From: Hanleya hanleyi
Lineage: Eukaryota > Mollusca > Polyplacophora > Lepidopleurida > Hanleyidae
Direction of reading: 5' to 3'
Length of the DNA: 64,000 nucleotides
NCBI GenBank assembly: GCA_036873755.1
Contig: JAVTVY010020318.1
Coordinates: 1 to 64,000, forward strand
The translations under genes were made by a program, and so were the position numbers. The first letter of the stretch is position 1; the number at the start of each line of letters is the position of its first letter. Positions 1 to 11,477 of this stretch are shown here, piece after piece. Under the pieces are notes generated by a model that saw nothing but the letters and a program-made list of their open reading frames with translations, was not told the origin of the DNA and searched no databases.

Positions 1-87
1 AGGATAGATCAAGATAGGGCTAGTGAATCGGATATAATTCGACAAAAACTTAAAATAGAGAAGCGATTTAATATCTGGAAACAAAGA

Positions 88-447
88 ATGCTATCCATTT
101 TTGGCCGAAATTTGTTAATGAAATCGGAGGGGATTTCCAGGTTGGTCCATTTAGCGAGTGTCCATCACTTGGACGATTCATATGTAAAAACGGTTAACAA
201 GTTGTTTTATTCATTTGTATGGAATAGCAAAGTAGAAAAGGTTAAACGAAGTCAAATGTGTTTAGAGATGGAAAAGGGAGGGATAAAAGCACTTGATTTT
301 ACCTTGATGAACAAAGCTTTAAAACTGGTTTGGCTTGCTCGATATTTTTCCTTGAATAATAGTTTATGTAAGCCCTTTATTGACTTGGCATTGGTGGGTT
401 GGAACTTGTTCTTCACTGTAATTTCCTCCCTAGCAAATTATTGTTAA
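88..447 (+). pseudogene. LINE ORF2 fragment, region after the RT core
   Basis: This open stretch of 119 codons reads like the segment downstream of the reverse transcriptase palm in L1/Tx1-type LINEs: a helical stretch, then a 'FVWNSKVEKVKRSQM' motif, then a 'EKGGIKALDF' motif. The combination F.WN...K..K followed by GG....D is typical of this region, and a catalytic YxDD box is not expected here. The frame is probably open beyond position 1 of the window. A frame change near 430 and an in-frame stop near 550 separate it from the next fragment. Confidence is moderate because only motif order supports it. Confidence 0.6.
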
Positions 448-689
448 AAAATTCCTTCTATTTGGATATGCTGAAATTTTATAAAGAGGTGCAGAATCGA
501 TACAATAGTATCAATGATATCTCTGCTGACATATTTAATGAAGTGATATAGAATAATACAAGATTCACTTACAAGCGAAAATCCTTCTTTGATGAGGATT
601 GGTATGGAGCTGGGATCATTTTTGTCTGGCAGCTTTTAGATGAAAGTGGGAATTTTCTCAAGTTTGACAGACTTAGTGAAAAGTTTAAT

Positions 690-1430
690 TTGGTAACAAC
701 CAACATTTTGTTTAACATTTACACCAAAGCGGTTAAAAAGAAACTTGGTAGCAATTTATTTAACCCACGCAATTGCTTGACAAAGCTCCCAGACAAACCA
801 GTTATAACAAATATCAACTTGGATGCTTGCAGCACCAAGTGTAAGTTTTTTTGCAATTTGCTTTTGACATTACAAACTAATGAAAAATTGGATAGACCAG
901 AATTGACAGCTTATAAAACCATAAGTAACCTACCAGTGGAAAACAAAATAAAGCAACTACAATTTAAACTTTTGTATAATTTATTTCCATGTAATGTTTA
1001 CTTACATAAAATCAAAGTGAAGGTCAGCAACTTGTGTGATAAATGTGGCCAGGTTGATAGTGTTCGACATGCCATGTATGCATGCTCTACAGCACAAATG
1101 TTTTGTGAACATCTTCACGTATGGCTCCATTTGATATTTCGTACATGGGGCTATGAGTTTGATGACCCAATGGATGATAAAATGATAATGTTTGGATTTG
1201 TATACTTTCCCCATACGAAGTTGCCATATAATATCAAAATGGTACTGGAGTATGTTCTTGCCTGTGCAAGATACTTCATATATAGATCAAAATATACAAA
1301 TGAAACTCTCTATCTAACAACTTTTAAAGTCTACTTGAAGCAAAATATTGATGTTTTACAGAAATCCAAAATCTCTAAGTATAAACTGATAACTGAAAAT
1401 ATTCGTAAATATATAGCATCTGCGATATGA
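690..1430 (+). pseudogene. LINE ORF2 C-terminal fragment with CCHC zinc motif
   Basis: This stretch of 246 codons ends 350 bases before the A-rich tail. It carries a C-x2-C-x7-H-x4-C motif (CDKCGQVDSVRHAMYAC), the cysteine/histidine cluster found near the C-terminus of many LINE ORF2 proteins. The codon before the first displayed residue is TTG, so this is not a real start: the frame continues from upstream coding sequence. The same motif spacing recurs on the opposite strand in the LINE fragment at 63.0-63.8 kb, so both ends of the window hold related families. Confidence 0.65.
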
Positions 1431-1783
1431 TTTCAGTCATTTTACATACATGTACTACATTGTTACAACATATCTTTGTGGTCCTAGTTTATCGGAGTTA
1501 GTAACCGCAAAGCCTATGTATTTCATATGTAACCGAGTCGGAGTTGATAGATACCAGTATGTATTTTTCAGTAGCCTATGTAATTTTCATTAGCCTATGT
1601 CCATCATTGAAATACCTAGGAAATGTCACTGTGTTAAGTACAATACTGCTGTTGCCATGTACTGTTCACACGCCCTATGATATGTACTTTTGTTGCTAAC
1701 ATTATGCAAGTTTTGTTGTTAAAAAAATAAAACTGAACGTTGAAAAACAAAAACAAAAACAAAAAACAAAAACAAAAAATAAT

Positions 1784-2954
1784 AGGTTATCGCTCTCAAC
1801 GACAGTAAAATAGTTGGTTATATTTCTTTAAGAGTCTAACCTTTGTAATAGGAACCTATATAAAATAAGGTAAGTACTCCTTTAAACAAAATATGCATGT
1901 GCTATATTGGCTTTTTTAAATCAGTTTTATATTTTTTATAGATAGGGTCGTTAGGATTTTATTACTATTAAATTAAGTGTGTTGGTCCGTACATATGCTC
2001 CCTTCCCTTTATGTCTCTAACCTCACCATGACATTAAATAACGCCTTTGGAGTTTGTTTTTACCTCCGTCGATCAGACGGAGGTCTAGGAGCGCAACGTG
2101 AAATCTTCCGCCAAATAATTGTCATATGGGGAACCCATGACTCATAGGATTTCCAATAGGGATTGTCATGATTCCCGACGAAATTTTGACGCACTTTTCT
2201 TGGACACAATTGAAATAATGGGGTTCCCCATTGCAATGCATTTCAATGGGCCTTGCTTCTGCAGTCGGGTTCCACCTTCCATCCACCGGGAGATTTAACA
2301 TGGCGGCCCTCCAGATGGACAATGCGATTTTTTGCCGTTTTTCTGGTAAGTTTATTGTCGCCATTTGATGTCATTACAACTCAATGATTCATAGTACACC
2401 ACCCGTCATTTCTATATATCGTAAAGTATTTGTCGGCTGATGACTTATGTCGACGCCAACCAAATAGCCCAAGTTGTTGTTGTTGCATATCAAACTGACT
2501 GACTGGAAGACAACAGCACAATCGACGATGCCCTGATTTTTCTGATACTTTTTTTTATATCCACCAGCCTGGTTGTTTAAAAACAGTTATTCTAAATTTT
2601 GCTGATAAATTATATTTCCGAGGGGGGCTATTTATCTTGGCATTTGGCAGTTGAATAATGGTTTGATTTTGCAGAAGCACCAAATTGATCTACCTGCGTC
2701 AGTCTGTAAACTTATTTAATAAAGCTGATAAACAATATACATATACTTTTCTTTTCATTTATCCTAACAGTTTAGTGACATCCACATTGTGTGCTGTGAC
2801 ACTTGTTGATGAAGAATAATTTGCTTGTTAAAACCTGATAATATTCTGGAAACTAATTCTGAATTGTAGCCGAAACAAAGGAGTGTCTACATTCCACATG
2901 TAGGCCTACATTATTGAGATTTTTGACTGATAGCATGGATGGAACCTTTCCCAA

Positions 2955-2986
<32 letters not shown>

Positions 2987-5870
2987 AGCCCTGGACATAC
3001 CCCTGGGCATTTATTTGCCATACGATCACATTTCACATGCTTTGTTCAGCCCCGTGATCTGGAACCAAACAGACACTATCACTAGATGAAATAAGGAGAT
3101 CATGATATACATTTCAGGTTTTACCGATGCCAAATGACTTGAACAGAAGATAATTAGACAAAAAGAAAATCAATAAATAATAAATTACATAGAAAATTTT
3201 CTTGTCTTTGCAAGGGGGACATCAGACACACAGACCATTCATTCAAATTTCGCCTTCCATTAGATATATTCCTCAAACACAGTATACATATTATCTTTTG
3301 TGATCTAATATTCGTTTGTCAAAATATTGCTCCATAGAGAAGTTACTGATACAAACAATCCTGTTCTAGATTATGATATACTGGATTATTATCATGCTCA
3401 GGCCACTAACATGAACTCCAATCCAACCAGTGGTCAAGATCCATCATCGTTCTTCAGAATTCATATTATTGATCACTCATAGATTGGATTAAGTTCTCAT
3501 AGTACTCAGTTCTCATTTCATTTTGCAAATTCTTGTAACATGGTCAGGTTCCAGTTCTATTAAGTACACGTACGAAAGGTGCGAACCGGTATGATGGATT
3601 TCATCTTGTTGTGTATGATGAAAGAATGAAATATAATGAAGGCCATATATATTTTCAATGAAGTGAGTTTTGATATTAAATACAATTGATTCCAACTTGC
3701 AGTTCATGGATTCAGCACTTCTAATATCAGATGCAACAGGACTGTTACACAATGGATGTACTGGATGAAATGGAAAACCCCAAACAGACTATTGATTGGT
3801 TCAGCTGTGTCAGAAAGGTGTGGAATGACAGAGGTGGTGAAAATCAGAGCCAGTGATTGGCCACCCCCCCTCCCCCACACACACACATTGGATATCAGCT
3901 GATTCCTCAGGAAATAAACATTACGCATGTAATGACCACCGGCAGAGTGATACATGTGTCAATCGGTCAGATATTTTCAAGGATGCCCAGTTCTAACTTA
4001 AAACAACCATGCCGGACTTCATTCCTTCTCTCAGAATAATTGGATCTAACTTTTACAAAACCTGCAGCTCCCAATAGCTCCTGGATCTAGACCACATAAA
4101 TGAAGGGATCTAGTTTATCGGTGCTATGGCAAAAATATCATGTAGAATGGGATTGTGTGGATAATATCCGATTCATGAAAGTTGAAGTCCTGCAGCATGC
4201 TCCACAAATATCATCAAAGGTCATAAAACTTTCTGGTCTGCACCAGTGTGGATCTATACTTGTTTTTTTTTTACAAAATTATCTCCCTTGACCAGGAGAG
4301 GACTTGAATGTGTCTGAAATGATTTAGCTTCTAGAAACAAAGACATCATGTCCTGAGTAGAGGTAAAAACCGAACATATTTTGATTATTTTATTCAAATT
4401 TCAATTCCACTTCTGGTATATGTACATGTATAAAATACATACAGAATGAACTGCACACAGAATAACACAAAGAACAGGTATATGTATCTCATTACATTCT
4501 TAACCAAAGACCAATACCTGGGTGATATTACAACAATACCATGGTGTTATATATTGTTATGATTGGCTTAACTTTAGCTGCTGAAGATATTTCTAATTTG
4601 AGGGTAATGGGCAATCATACTAAATTTATTTTCATAACTTCATTTATTTTCACAATAAGCAATATAATCGAGATTAGCAAGTGAAGTTTTACAATATAAT
4701 ATAATATGCATCATGGGTCTCCTTCAGTTTAGTGTAGACATATATACCCTTGAATATCTGTTACCATGATTCAGTCATAATATGTTCTGTATTATATTGA
4801 TGTCGACAAGGATATACATAATTATTTGATAGTATTATTAATTATATGTTGTTTATGATTAACATGAACTTTTTATTCGCTGGAATCCAGCCATTTGTTC
4901 CATATGGGCAATATTCTCATCAGCCATCACCAGTCAATATGAATGTGATACATATACAAGTCCATGGTAATTGATACATTATGGTGAAGGTGACCTGTAA
5001 CACCAGTATACAAAATTATTCCGAGCTCATTGAATCATCATCACATGATGCTGAGACAGATCAGAACGGAGTGTCGGTAAAATCAGATGTGTTTTGTAGA
5101 GGATTCTGCCAATGAGGATGCTATACTATACACATACAATATCTGACGTGTTGATGTGCAGGGCCTATAGCACAAAATCACAAGCAAGTTGGTAAAACTA
5201 GGCACACAGGGTCTCATTTCTGCCGCTAACGTGTTGATTTGGGTGGGGGCGTCCTCTCAGGGGGAGGTGTGGGTGGGAAGGGGCCTAATGTCTCAAGCAG
5301 TATTCCAGGTTTTCCATCAATATACTCTATTCCATACCCCAATATTTCAAGCACGGGAAATCCAACAAAAACTATTTGCGGGGAATGTGACTTCCACATC
5401 CCTAGCTGGACAGGCTAGTGGGAACCCTCAATCTCAGGTTAATTACCATTGGTGAAGTTAACGTCCAACAAATGCAAAATTGAGCTTGGCATCCGGCCCT
5501 ATGTTATTCAGTGATGGACCATGTTGCCTCGACGGAGGTCTTTGCGCTCATCCAGCGCTTGTTTCTACATGTTTTTTAATGCATTACAAATCTGTATAGT
5601 TGGATATTTTAAATCAATATTTATGTTGTACATCAAACTCAATGCAACGACCTGGCGCGCATAATTTTATTAAATTGAAAGCGCCACCCAAATTAAAAAT
5701 TGATTGATTGGTCAGGCCATCTCGTCAGCGGTTGTCTAAGCATTAACACACGACAGTGTTACGAAAGGTGGGAAATGAATGTATTCAGTTGACTGTATCT
5801 GATATGGTTGATCTAGAAATCTTTATTAGAAATCTACATAACATGGCATATGTATTCAAATAAAAATGTA
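1784..5870. other. No gene recognised; poly-T tract and short hairpin
   Basis: I see no coding region I can support. A run of 24 T at 2955-2978 may be the A-tail of a decayed minus-strand retroelement. A perfect 9-bp stem, ACCTCCGTC-GATCA-GACGGAGGT, lies at 2062-2084, and its right half recurs at about 5529 (GACGGAGGTCT). An 80-codon open frame on the minus strand (2122-2364) has no domain I recognise. Confidence 0.5.
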
Positions 5871-5879
5871 CATATGCTT

Positions 5880-6500
5880 ATGTCATCTTGCTTGCATTTA
5901 CGCTCATTTTGGAGGTGATGTTATACGTGCTTTGTTTGGTGCGTTTGAGTAAAACGACTGTGAATGAATAGTACTTGTATGACTGTTCGTAGCACTTTTT
6001 ATTTTGAATGAGATTATACCGATCGTATATGATATTATTTCTTTGAGGCTGAAGGGCCTTAGATTACCTGAGGACTCATTTTGCAGTTGTACATATCCAT
6101 CCAAAAGATATGCGCATATAGCTAAGCTATAGAGTTTGATAAAATATTGAATTATGCAATATTGAATAAGCATATTTGGATGGGCTGTAGAGCCATTAAA
6201 ATACTTGGTGTATGTATTTGTCTACATCTGATATGTACAAGAAGGCTTGTCATCTTTTCCCTGCATTTTCCCTATTTTGAAAGTGGTGTTATACAGGGTT
6301 TGTTTGGTAGAAAACCACCGGAGTGAACTGAAAATAGTATTTGTACTGTTCGATGCACTTTTCATTTTGAATGCGCTTATACCCATCGTATGTGATATTA
6401 TGCTTTTGAGGCTGAAGAGCCTTAGAATACTTGATGACTCATAAAGAGGTTGTACGTTTTCGTTTGCCAATAGGATACGGTAATTAGTGAGGTAGCTTAG
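5880..6500. repeat. Two-copy diverged tandem repeat, about 345-bp period
   Basis: The segments from about 5888 and from about 6246 match over roughly 250 bases. Shared blocks include 'gatgttatac/gtggttatac', 'gcactttt.attttgaatg' and 'tttgaggctgaag.gccttaga'. The minus strand stays open across each copy, giving two similar short peptides (5904-6173 and 6222-6527). That follows from the duplication and does not show that either is a gene. Confidence 0.6.
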
Positions 6501-6930
6501 GGTCATATTTTGGGGCGATCGTGACACGCTGGATCAAAGCACCAAATTTGGCACACTCATCATTTGAGGCATATAGAACAATATCAGAAGGGGTGCAATT
6601 TGCTCTGGCTGTGTGATGCCCTCTGGCCCCCAAAATGGCATCTGAGGGGCAATGTTGTTATTTAAAGAATAGTTAGCCTAGAAACAGCTTCGTTATTTTC
6701 ATTATCCTTCAGGCTGGGAAGCTGATACTTGCCACACTGTATCACTGGTTCATGCGCTACCTGTAAATGTCACAAAATCCAAAATGGCGGCCATGATGAC
6801 ATCACAGCGACATCATATTCCCAAAATAAGTCATTTTGCGGACGATTTTTCGGACCGATTTTTCCCATTTTTTATTTGTGGAATTTTCTTCGCTGAAACT
6901 GCCTGGTAAATGAGTAAATAATCATCTTAT
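6491..6930 (+). repeat. Dispersed repeat, copy A (inverted partner at 9.0-9.6 kb)
   Basis: This block starts near GTGAGGTAGCTTAG and contains 'gatcgtgacacgctgg' and 'gaacaatatcagaaggggtg', then 'aatggcggccatgatgaca' and 'tcattttgcggacgattttt'. The reverse complement of 9025-9610 carries the same blocks in the same order at roughly three-quarters identity by eye. It is a repeat family of unknown class; no terminal repeats were identified. Confidence 0.7.
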
Positions 6931-8090
6931 TTGAGATAAAATACTTTTGAGCACTTTTACGAAAAACAACACATTAATTTTGAAAGAATACGATGAAAAC
7001 AGAACTTTCTGGTACACCCTAATGTTATCCATTATGAATTTACTCATGAAGCTGTGCTCCGAGTTTTATGCAACAGGCTCAAATTAACATGAGTATCATA
7101 AGCTATAACTGCTCTAAGTTACAGCCCTCGACGTTTCTTCGTTTTGGAGTATCAGGGAAACGTTTTCTGAGAAGGGAGAGCCGGGTGGCTGAAACCACCT
7201 ATACCAATTAGGTTTACATAATCGCCTGTGTAAAAGGAAACAATCGCCCCTTATTCTTGTAAAAATTTACAATTTAGCTTTTCATCTCGTAAAATGAAAA
7301 AAAAGATGGAAATGTCCAAGACTGGACAGTTTTTTAGGGTATTCTAGCATTTACCAGATTCACGACACCCCATGTTGAGGCGTTTACTTCATCAGACGTC
7401 CTCGATGCTCATCCATTAACATCCGATGAGTTATTTGTTTGAGTTGATCTGTCATCACAGCTCACGAGCTAGCATATCTAATTCCGCTTAAGGCGTTGCT
7501 AGGGGCCGTGGGGATACTTCATAGTATCCATATTAACAGCTGCAATAAAAGCGCGTCTGAGATACTAAGGCTACGACCGAGAATCCACCATATTCTCGGG
7601 TCTGCAGGTGAGGTGCCAAGGGAAGCTTTCCTGTTAAGTCATATGGTTGCTTTTTAGTCGCCAGATGTCAATTTTTCCCACTTCTTGCATATCGCTCCAA
7701 TTTCAATCTTTCTAATTTTAAGTTCGAGAGAAGAATAGCTGAATTAACAAGTGTTACACGGGCCGGGGACTTGTGTTTAGTTCTATACGTCTCTGTTTGT
7801 ATATTTGTGACCGCCGAAAAAAAGCCAAAATTATTGGACGAAATGGTACGAACCTTCATCTGAAGAGTGTTGGAGTCAGTGAGGGTGAAACTGAAAAGAA
7901 CAATCCCAAAAAGGGCATCTTACGCCTGTTGGAGGCCGGGATTTTTTATTGGAAGGCCATCAAATTACGTCAGGATAGCTAACAGAGCTGTATGGCCAGA
8001 AAACTAAAGGGAGTTTAAAACCAAGGAGGAATCAAAAGAACATTTAACGCCCAATGGAGACCGAGAACATGCAACATACAAGTAAGGGTG
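6931..8090. other. No gene recognised
   Basis: No supported coding region, RNA gene or clear repeat was seen. Short open frames around 7668-7982 lie on both strands over the same bases and have no recognisable domain. Confidence 0.4.
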
Positions 8091-8310
8091 AGTGAGTGAA
8101 TAGAATTTAGCGTGGCTTTCAACAATATCTCAGCTATATCGCGATGAACCAACTAAGCACCACCCAGCCAAGTTGCGTTCCTGTTACTTCAAAGAAGAAA
8201 TCTTTGAAGCAGCATGAAACCAGACACCCTCCCCATCCACCCTATAAAACACTGAGGACAGCACACAAGACAAAGACAGGACGCTTACATGATGCAATAA
8301 AGACAAGTGA
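8091..8310 (-). repeat. SINE-like gastropod repeat, minus orientation
   Basis: The block starts GTGAGTGAGTGAATAGAATTTAGCG and continues with 'ctatatcgcgatgaaccaac', 'cacccagccaagttgcgt' and 'caccctataaaacactgagg'. The same blocks in reverse complement occur at 50250-50440 and 61180-61340, giving three copies in the window. GAGTGAGTGAG termini with an 'aacgtcgctttcaacaatat' body are a common gastropod repeat theme as I recall it. No pol III boxes were confirmed. Confidence 0.7.
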
Positions 8311-9024
8311 TATTACAGTGCTAGACATCACATTATCAAGTCCCTGTTGCTTCTCGGCAAAATGCTTTGAAGCAACAGGAACCTGTACCCACCCAATCAC
8401 CCGCGCAACATACAAGTAACATGTTGTAGCACTTGTCTATATATTATCATTGAATGGACACAGCTAGCTTTGGTCGAATGTTCATGGAACTTTGTCAAGA
8501 TAGCTGTGGGAATACCAAGTGTGAAAATAGAGGCCCGCAATATTGGGGTTTTTTTGGTCAATAGCCTGTCAAACATTTTCAGGATAACTATAGGGATTTC
8601 AGAGAGTGAATAGACACAGGAAGGATCGGAAATTGCATTTAACGCCCTTTGAGGGACAGGAACATGAAATTAACATTAAAAAAACACGTTGACTTCTATC
8701 CGTCACTATTGACATGACCGAGAGTGCTTAGGACGATTTCAGGTTCAGAGGCAGATTGGGGGAGGGGCCTGAAAGTACACCTTATTCCCACTGGGTAACA
8801 ATACCATTATATTTATACATTTACATGTGCATGGTTCAGCACACGTGCACTACTCCAATTATATGCCGGTTCTGCAGGCACACCCACTAGTAAAATGATA
8901 CTGAATAGGGAGGATCCTGTGTTTAATTGTTATTGTTGGATTCACCTTCATCCCCCCCTCGCTCTTACCAATAACATTTTCTCTGATGCTCGGAAGTGTT
9001 GAGAGCTGGCACTTTGTGTCCATA
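8311..9024. other. No gene recognised
   Basis: AT-rich non-coding sequence. The motifs 'gagtgaatagacacaggaagg' and 'aacgccctttgagggacaggaac' suggest decayed copies of local repeats, but nothing can be delimited. Confidence 0.35.
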
Positions 9025-9610
9025 TAGCAAATCATATTAGGGCCATTTAATTCTCGGAGAAGAGGATCATGGGTAAATTCAAAATGGACGACAGTTGTGT
9101 TTTTGTCATATTTTCTTCAAAACTGGTGTATTTTGTCTACATGGAAGTGCATAATAATATTTTGTTTCATATCAGATGATTATTTACTGATTTACAAGGC
9201 AATTTTAGTGAAGAAAATGGCACAAATACAAAATTTGAAAAATCGATCAGAATAATCGTCAATAAAATGGCTTATTTTTATAATATGACGTCACTGTGAC
9301 ATCATCATAGAGGCCATCTTCAATTTTGTTACATTTTATTGTAGCGCTGGAACCAAAGATATAATGTGGCAAGTTTCAGCTTCCTAGCCTCAAGGATAAC
9401 GAAAATCATGAAGCTATTGGGAAGCCAACTATTTTTTCAATGATAATATTTTCCCTTAGATGCCCTTTTGGGAGCCAGAGGGTGTCACACGGCCCAGAGC
9501 AATGGGCACCCCTTCTGATATTGTTCTGTATGCCTCAAGTGATGGATGTGCCAAGTTTGGTGCTTTGGTCCAGCGTGTCACGATCTTTTTGCTAAGCCAC
9601 CTCACTATTA
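9025..9610 (-). repeat. Dispersed repeat, copy B, abutting the capsid-gene relic
   Basis: On the minus strand this is the partner of 6491-6930 and carries the same ordered blocks. Its start coincides with the point (about 9600-9610) where the capsid-like reading frame stops resembling capsid sequence. Either the repeat inserted there or a rearrangement joined the two. The repeat happens to stay open for about 45 codons, which artificially lengthens the capsid frame. Confidence 0.7.
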
Positions 9611-10194
9611 GCAGGTAGCGGTGTTGTTTAAACACGTCCTGCATGAGGTTTCCTTCCATCTCGAACACATTACTCTCGGCGATGAATTTCTGTCTCTCTG
9701 TAAGTCCGACATTTGCACCTATTGCAGGATTTGTGGTATCTATATTAATACCTTCGTCAGCTACAAACTGTTGAAGCTGTAGTTGCGTTTCTTTAGCGTC
9801 TTCACCAAAATTGAGAATGGTCTGAAGGTAGGTTTTGTATGGATAACCATTGTCCATGGTCGTCATCAGTTTACCTTGCATAGATACATCAATTTGTGAC
9901 CACATGGTCTGTAGCAGTTGATTGATGGGGGCGCATTTCATCCTTGATCAACGGGGTACCATCGCTGTGCACGACCTTAGCTTTCACGTAGAGTCGACAG
10001 GATTTCAGGTCGAGATAATCTAACCCCTGGCCTGATATCTTAAATTCAACGGGAGCACCATCGGTGAATTGGGATGTTGGCCTCACGTCAATGATGTAAC
10101 GATTTTCCACCGCTGTTTGCGAAGGCGGTAATTGAAAAAGAGATAACGTCTCGGGTTCACCTTCGTGGAAACCTTTGTCAGTAAGGAGCGCCAT
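9602..10194 (-). pseudogene. Major-capsid-like protein (F54H12.2-like), N-terminal part, frameshifted
   Basis: The ATG at 10194 opens a frame with the features 'LFQLPPSQTAVENRYIIDV' and 'GLDYLDLKSCRLYVKAKV', matching the N-terminal jelly-roll region of Polinton capsid proteins as I recall them (a Q-T-A/S-V-E-N motif, a D-Y-[IL]-D-L motif and a L-Y-V-K-A-K strand). A frameshift near 9925-9945 moves the match to another frame, which continues with 'SQIDVSMQGKL', 'YPYKTYLQTILNFGEDAK' and 'FKQHRYLL'. Similarity ends at about 9605, where the dispersed repeat 9025-9610 begins. These proteins usually run to several hundred residues, so about two-thirds is missing. It is a broken copy with no expected product. 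Confidence 0.65.
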
Positions 10195-10201
10195 GGTGTA
10201 G

Positions 10202-10942
10202 CTACAAAAATTGAATCTTCCGTTTCTTTGGAGGTGATGGTCTTTTTATACGTTTGGACTGTCCTTGGGAGATAATGGGTGGAGATGAGGTGCGCTTCTT
10301 ATTTATACGGATTTCAGACTTGGCTTGTTCAGCAGCTTGTTGCGACGGGGTTGTTAGCGTAATAGGTGGTACATTTATACGTTTCTGTGGCACTTGAGTT
10401 TCAATAGGAATGATGCTAAGACCTCTACCGCTTTGTGATGTGGGGTACGACAAGAGTTGACTTGTTCCTGATAAAACCGAATCCATTTTTTTGACGTCGG
10501 GAACATACAAATGACGATTCGTCATAGTTTTTTCAAGTGTAGCGTCACCGTAATTGGACCATTCCGAAGGGTTGCTAGTAGGTTGCCTTTGGTCTTTATA
10601 TAGATGTCGAGAGTCGACACTATTTTGAACTATGGGGAGATAATGTGGCATAGCATATACCCTAGTAATGGCTTTCTTGGAGATACTCGTCACATCTACA
10701 GCCCGTAGGAGAGGTAGTTTGGTCTCGCCTACGAAGGATTCGCCGCAAATATTACAAGTCACAATTAACAACGACTGGGATTTGTATTGAGGTTACTTGT
10801 TGATAAATATTTCCGCTAAACCAACCACCCAGGAATCACTTAAACAGAGACGCGTGTTCAAGGCAACGCGAAATTTATAGGGTGTATTGTCTGGGAAGAA
10901 GGAAAACGAATCTTTGCTACTAACAATTATGTAGTGATCCAT
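10202..10942 (-). pseudogene. Polinton penton-like/accessory structural protein with one nonsense codon
   Basis: The ATG at 10942 begins a reading frame whose first 49 codons include 'FSFFPDNTPYKFRVAL' and 'WVVGLAEI', a Y/F-P-D-N-T...F-x-V-x-L...W-x-V-G-L-x-E-I pattern I associate with a Polinton structural protein. An in-frame TAA at 10795-10793 interrupts it. The same frame then stays open for about 190 codons, with a 'CNICGESFVGETKLPLLRAV' region and a basic tail (KKRKIQFL) ending at 10202. The ATG at 10771 is internal to the original gene and is not a natural start. The product of the family may be a vertex/penton protein; that role is inference. Gene 3 begins 7 bases downstream. Confidence 0.55.
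10243..10250 (-). promoter_or_regulatory. TATA box upstream of capsid-like gene
   Basis: On the minus strand the sequence GTATAAAAAGACC lies about 50-56 bases upstream of the ATG at 10194 and inside the 3' coding end of the preceding gene. It parallels the TATA boxes ahead of the other two relic genes. Confidence 0.5.
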
Positions 10943-10975
10943 TTGGATGACTGGGGATCAGAGATGATAGATGTG

Positions 10976-10984
10976 CTTTTATAG
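10976..10984 (-). promoter_or_regulatory. TATA box upstream of penton-like gene
   Basis: CTATAAAAG on the minus strand lies 34-42 bases upstream of the ATG at 10942 and only a few bases after the end of the preceding reading frame. With a start site about 25-30 bases downstream, the leader would be very short. Confidence 0.6.
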
Positions 10985-10987
10985 GGA

Positions 10988-11449
10988 TCAAGGACCAAGC
11001 GATGTAACATTATGTTGGCTTTCTAGAACATTCTGTATGGCGATGTCGATTTTAGGGGTACTGTCCTTGACGAGGGTCCACTGAGTATGTGTTAAGACGA
11101 GTCCTTTAATGGAAGCTTTACCGCTGACGAAATAGCGTAGATCCACCCTCAGCGTCTTGGCATAAAATCAAACAGTAGCTCGAATATGATTATCGATGGC
11201 TACTTGCTGCATAGGTGTGCATAGGGTTCTGTTCGGAATGGTGGTTATTACGCGGGTATCGGGATAAGCACAGGACGGAGACACGGTGGTTTCTGAGGGA
11301 CCATTACACGATGAACATGTTATACAGTGTGTGCACTTTACACAGGACGTACGAAAAGCGGACAGCACGATGAGAGGGATGAGGAGTAATAATATCGACG
11401 CGATAGATGCCGCTTTCAGCTTGATAAGGGTTCGCTCGTATTGATCCAT
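10988..11449 (-). pseudogene. Small single-pass membrane protein of the Polinton relic, one nonsense codon
   Basis: The ATG at 11449 follows a TATA box by about 30 bases, so I prefer it to the upstream in-frame ATG at 11524. The protein has about 13 charged or polar residues, then one hydrophobic segment (about residues 15-31, AASIASILLLLIPLIVLSA). A cysteine-rich stretch with repeated C-x2-C (CVKCTHCITCSSC) follows, then a polar tail. An in-frame TGA at 11170-11168 ends it. The same frame continues open for another 59 codons to a TGA at 10990-10988, which suggests a nonsense change in a longer protein. I do not recognise the family. It could be a virion membrane or assembly factor, but nothing proves that. 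Confidence 0.45.
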
Positions 11450-11477
11450 GGTGAATGAACAGGGATGTACACGCGAA

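Larger units (their letters stand above)
1..1783 (+). mobile_element. 5'-truncated LINE (L1/Tx1-like) with A-rich tail
   Basis: The left edge of the window is inside the 3' part of a non-LTR retrotransposon. Two reading frames (88-447 and 690-1430) are linked by decayed sequence with frame breaks between about 447 and 690. A non-coding tail of about 310 bases follows, then an A-rich run of AAAAAC units at 1738-1783, which is the expected 3' end of a reverse-transcribed insertion. The 5' limit lies outside the window. Assignment to an L1/Tx1-type clade rests on the C-terminal cysteine motif and the A-rich tail, so it is a family-level guess. The element is clearly inactive. Confidence 0.75.

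Noticed and set aside
2122..2364. 80-codon minus-strand frame starting MATINLPEK
   Set aside because: It has a plausible start, but no domain, splice partner or second line of support; kept out of the gene list.
5904..6527. Two similar short minus-strand frames as a tandem gene pair
   Set aside because: Similarity comes from a DNA-level tandem duplication; neither has a recognisable motif, and the plus strand is also open over part of it.
10202..10771. 189-codon frame as an independent gene starting at 10771
   Set aside because: The same frame continues upstream through a TAA to a better ATG at 10942 with a TATA box and family-like N-terminal motifs, so 10771 is internal.
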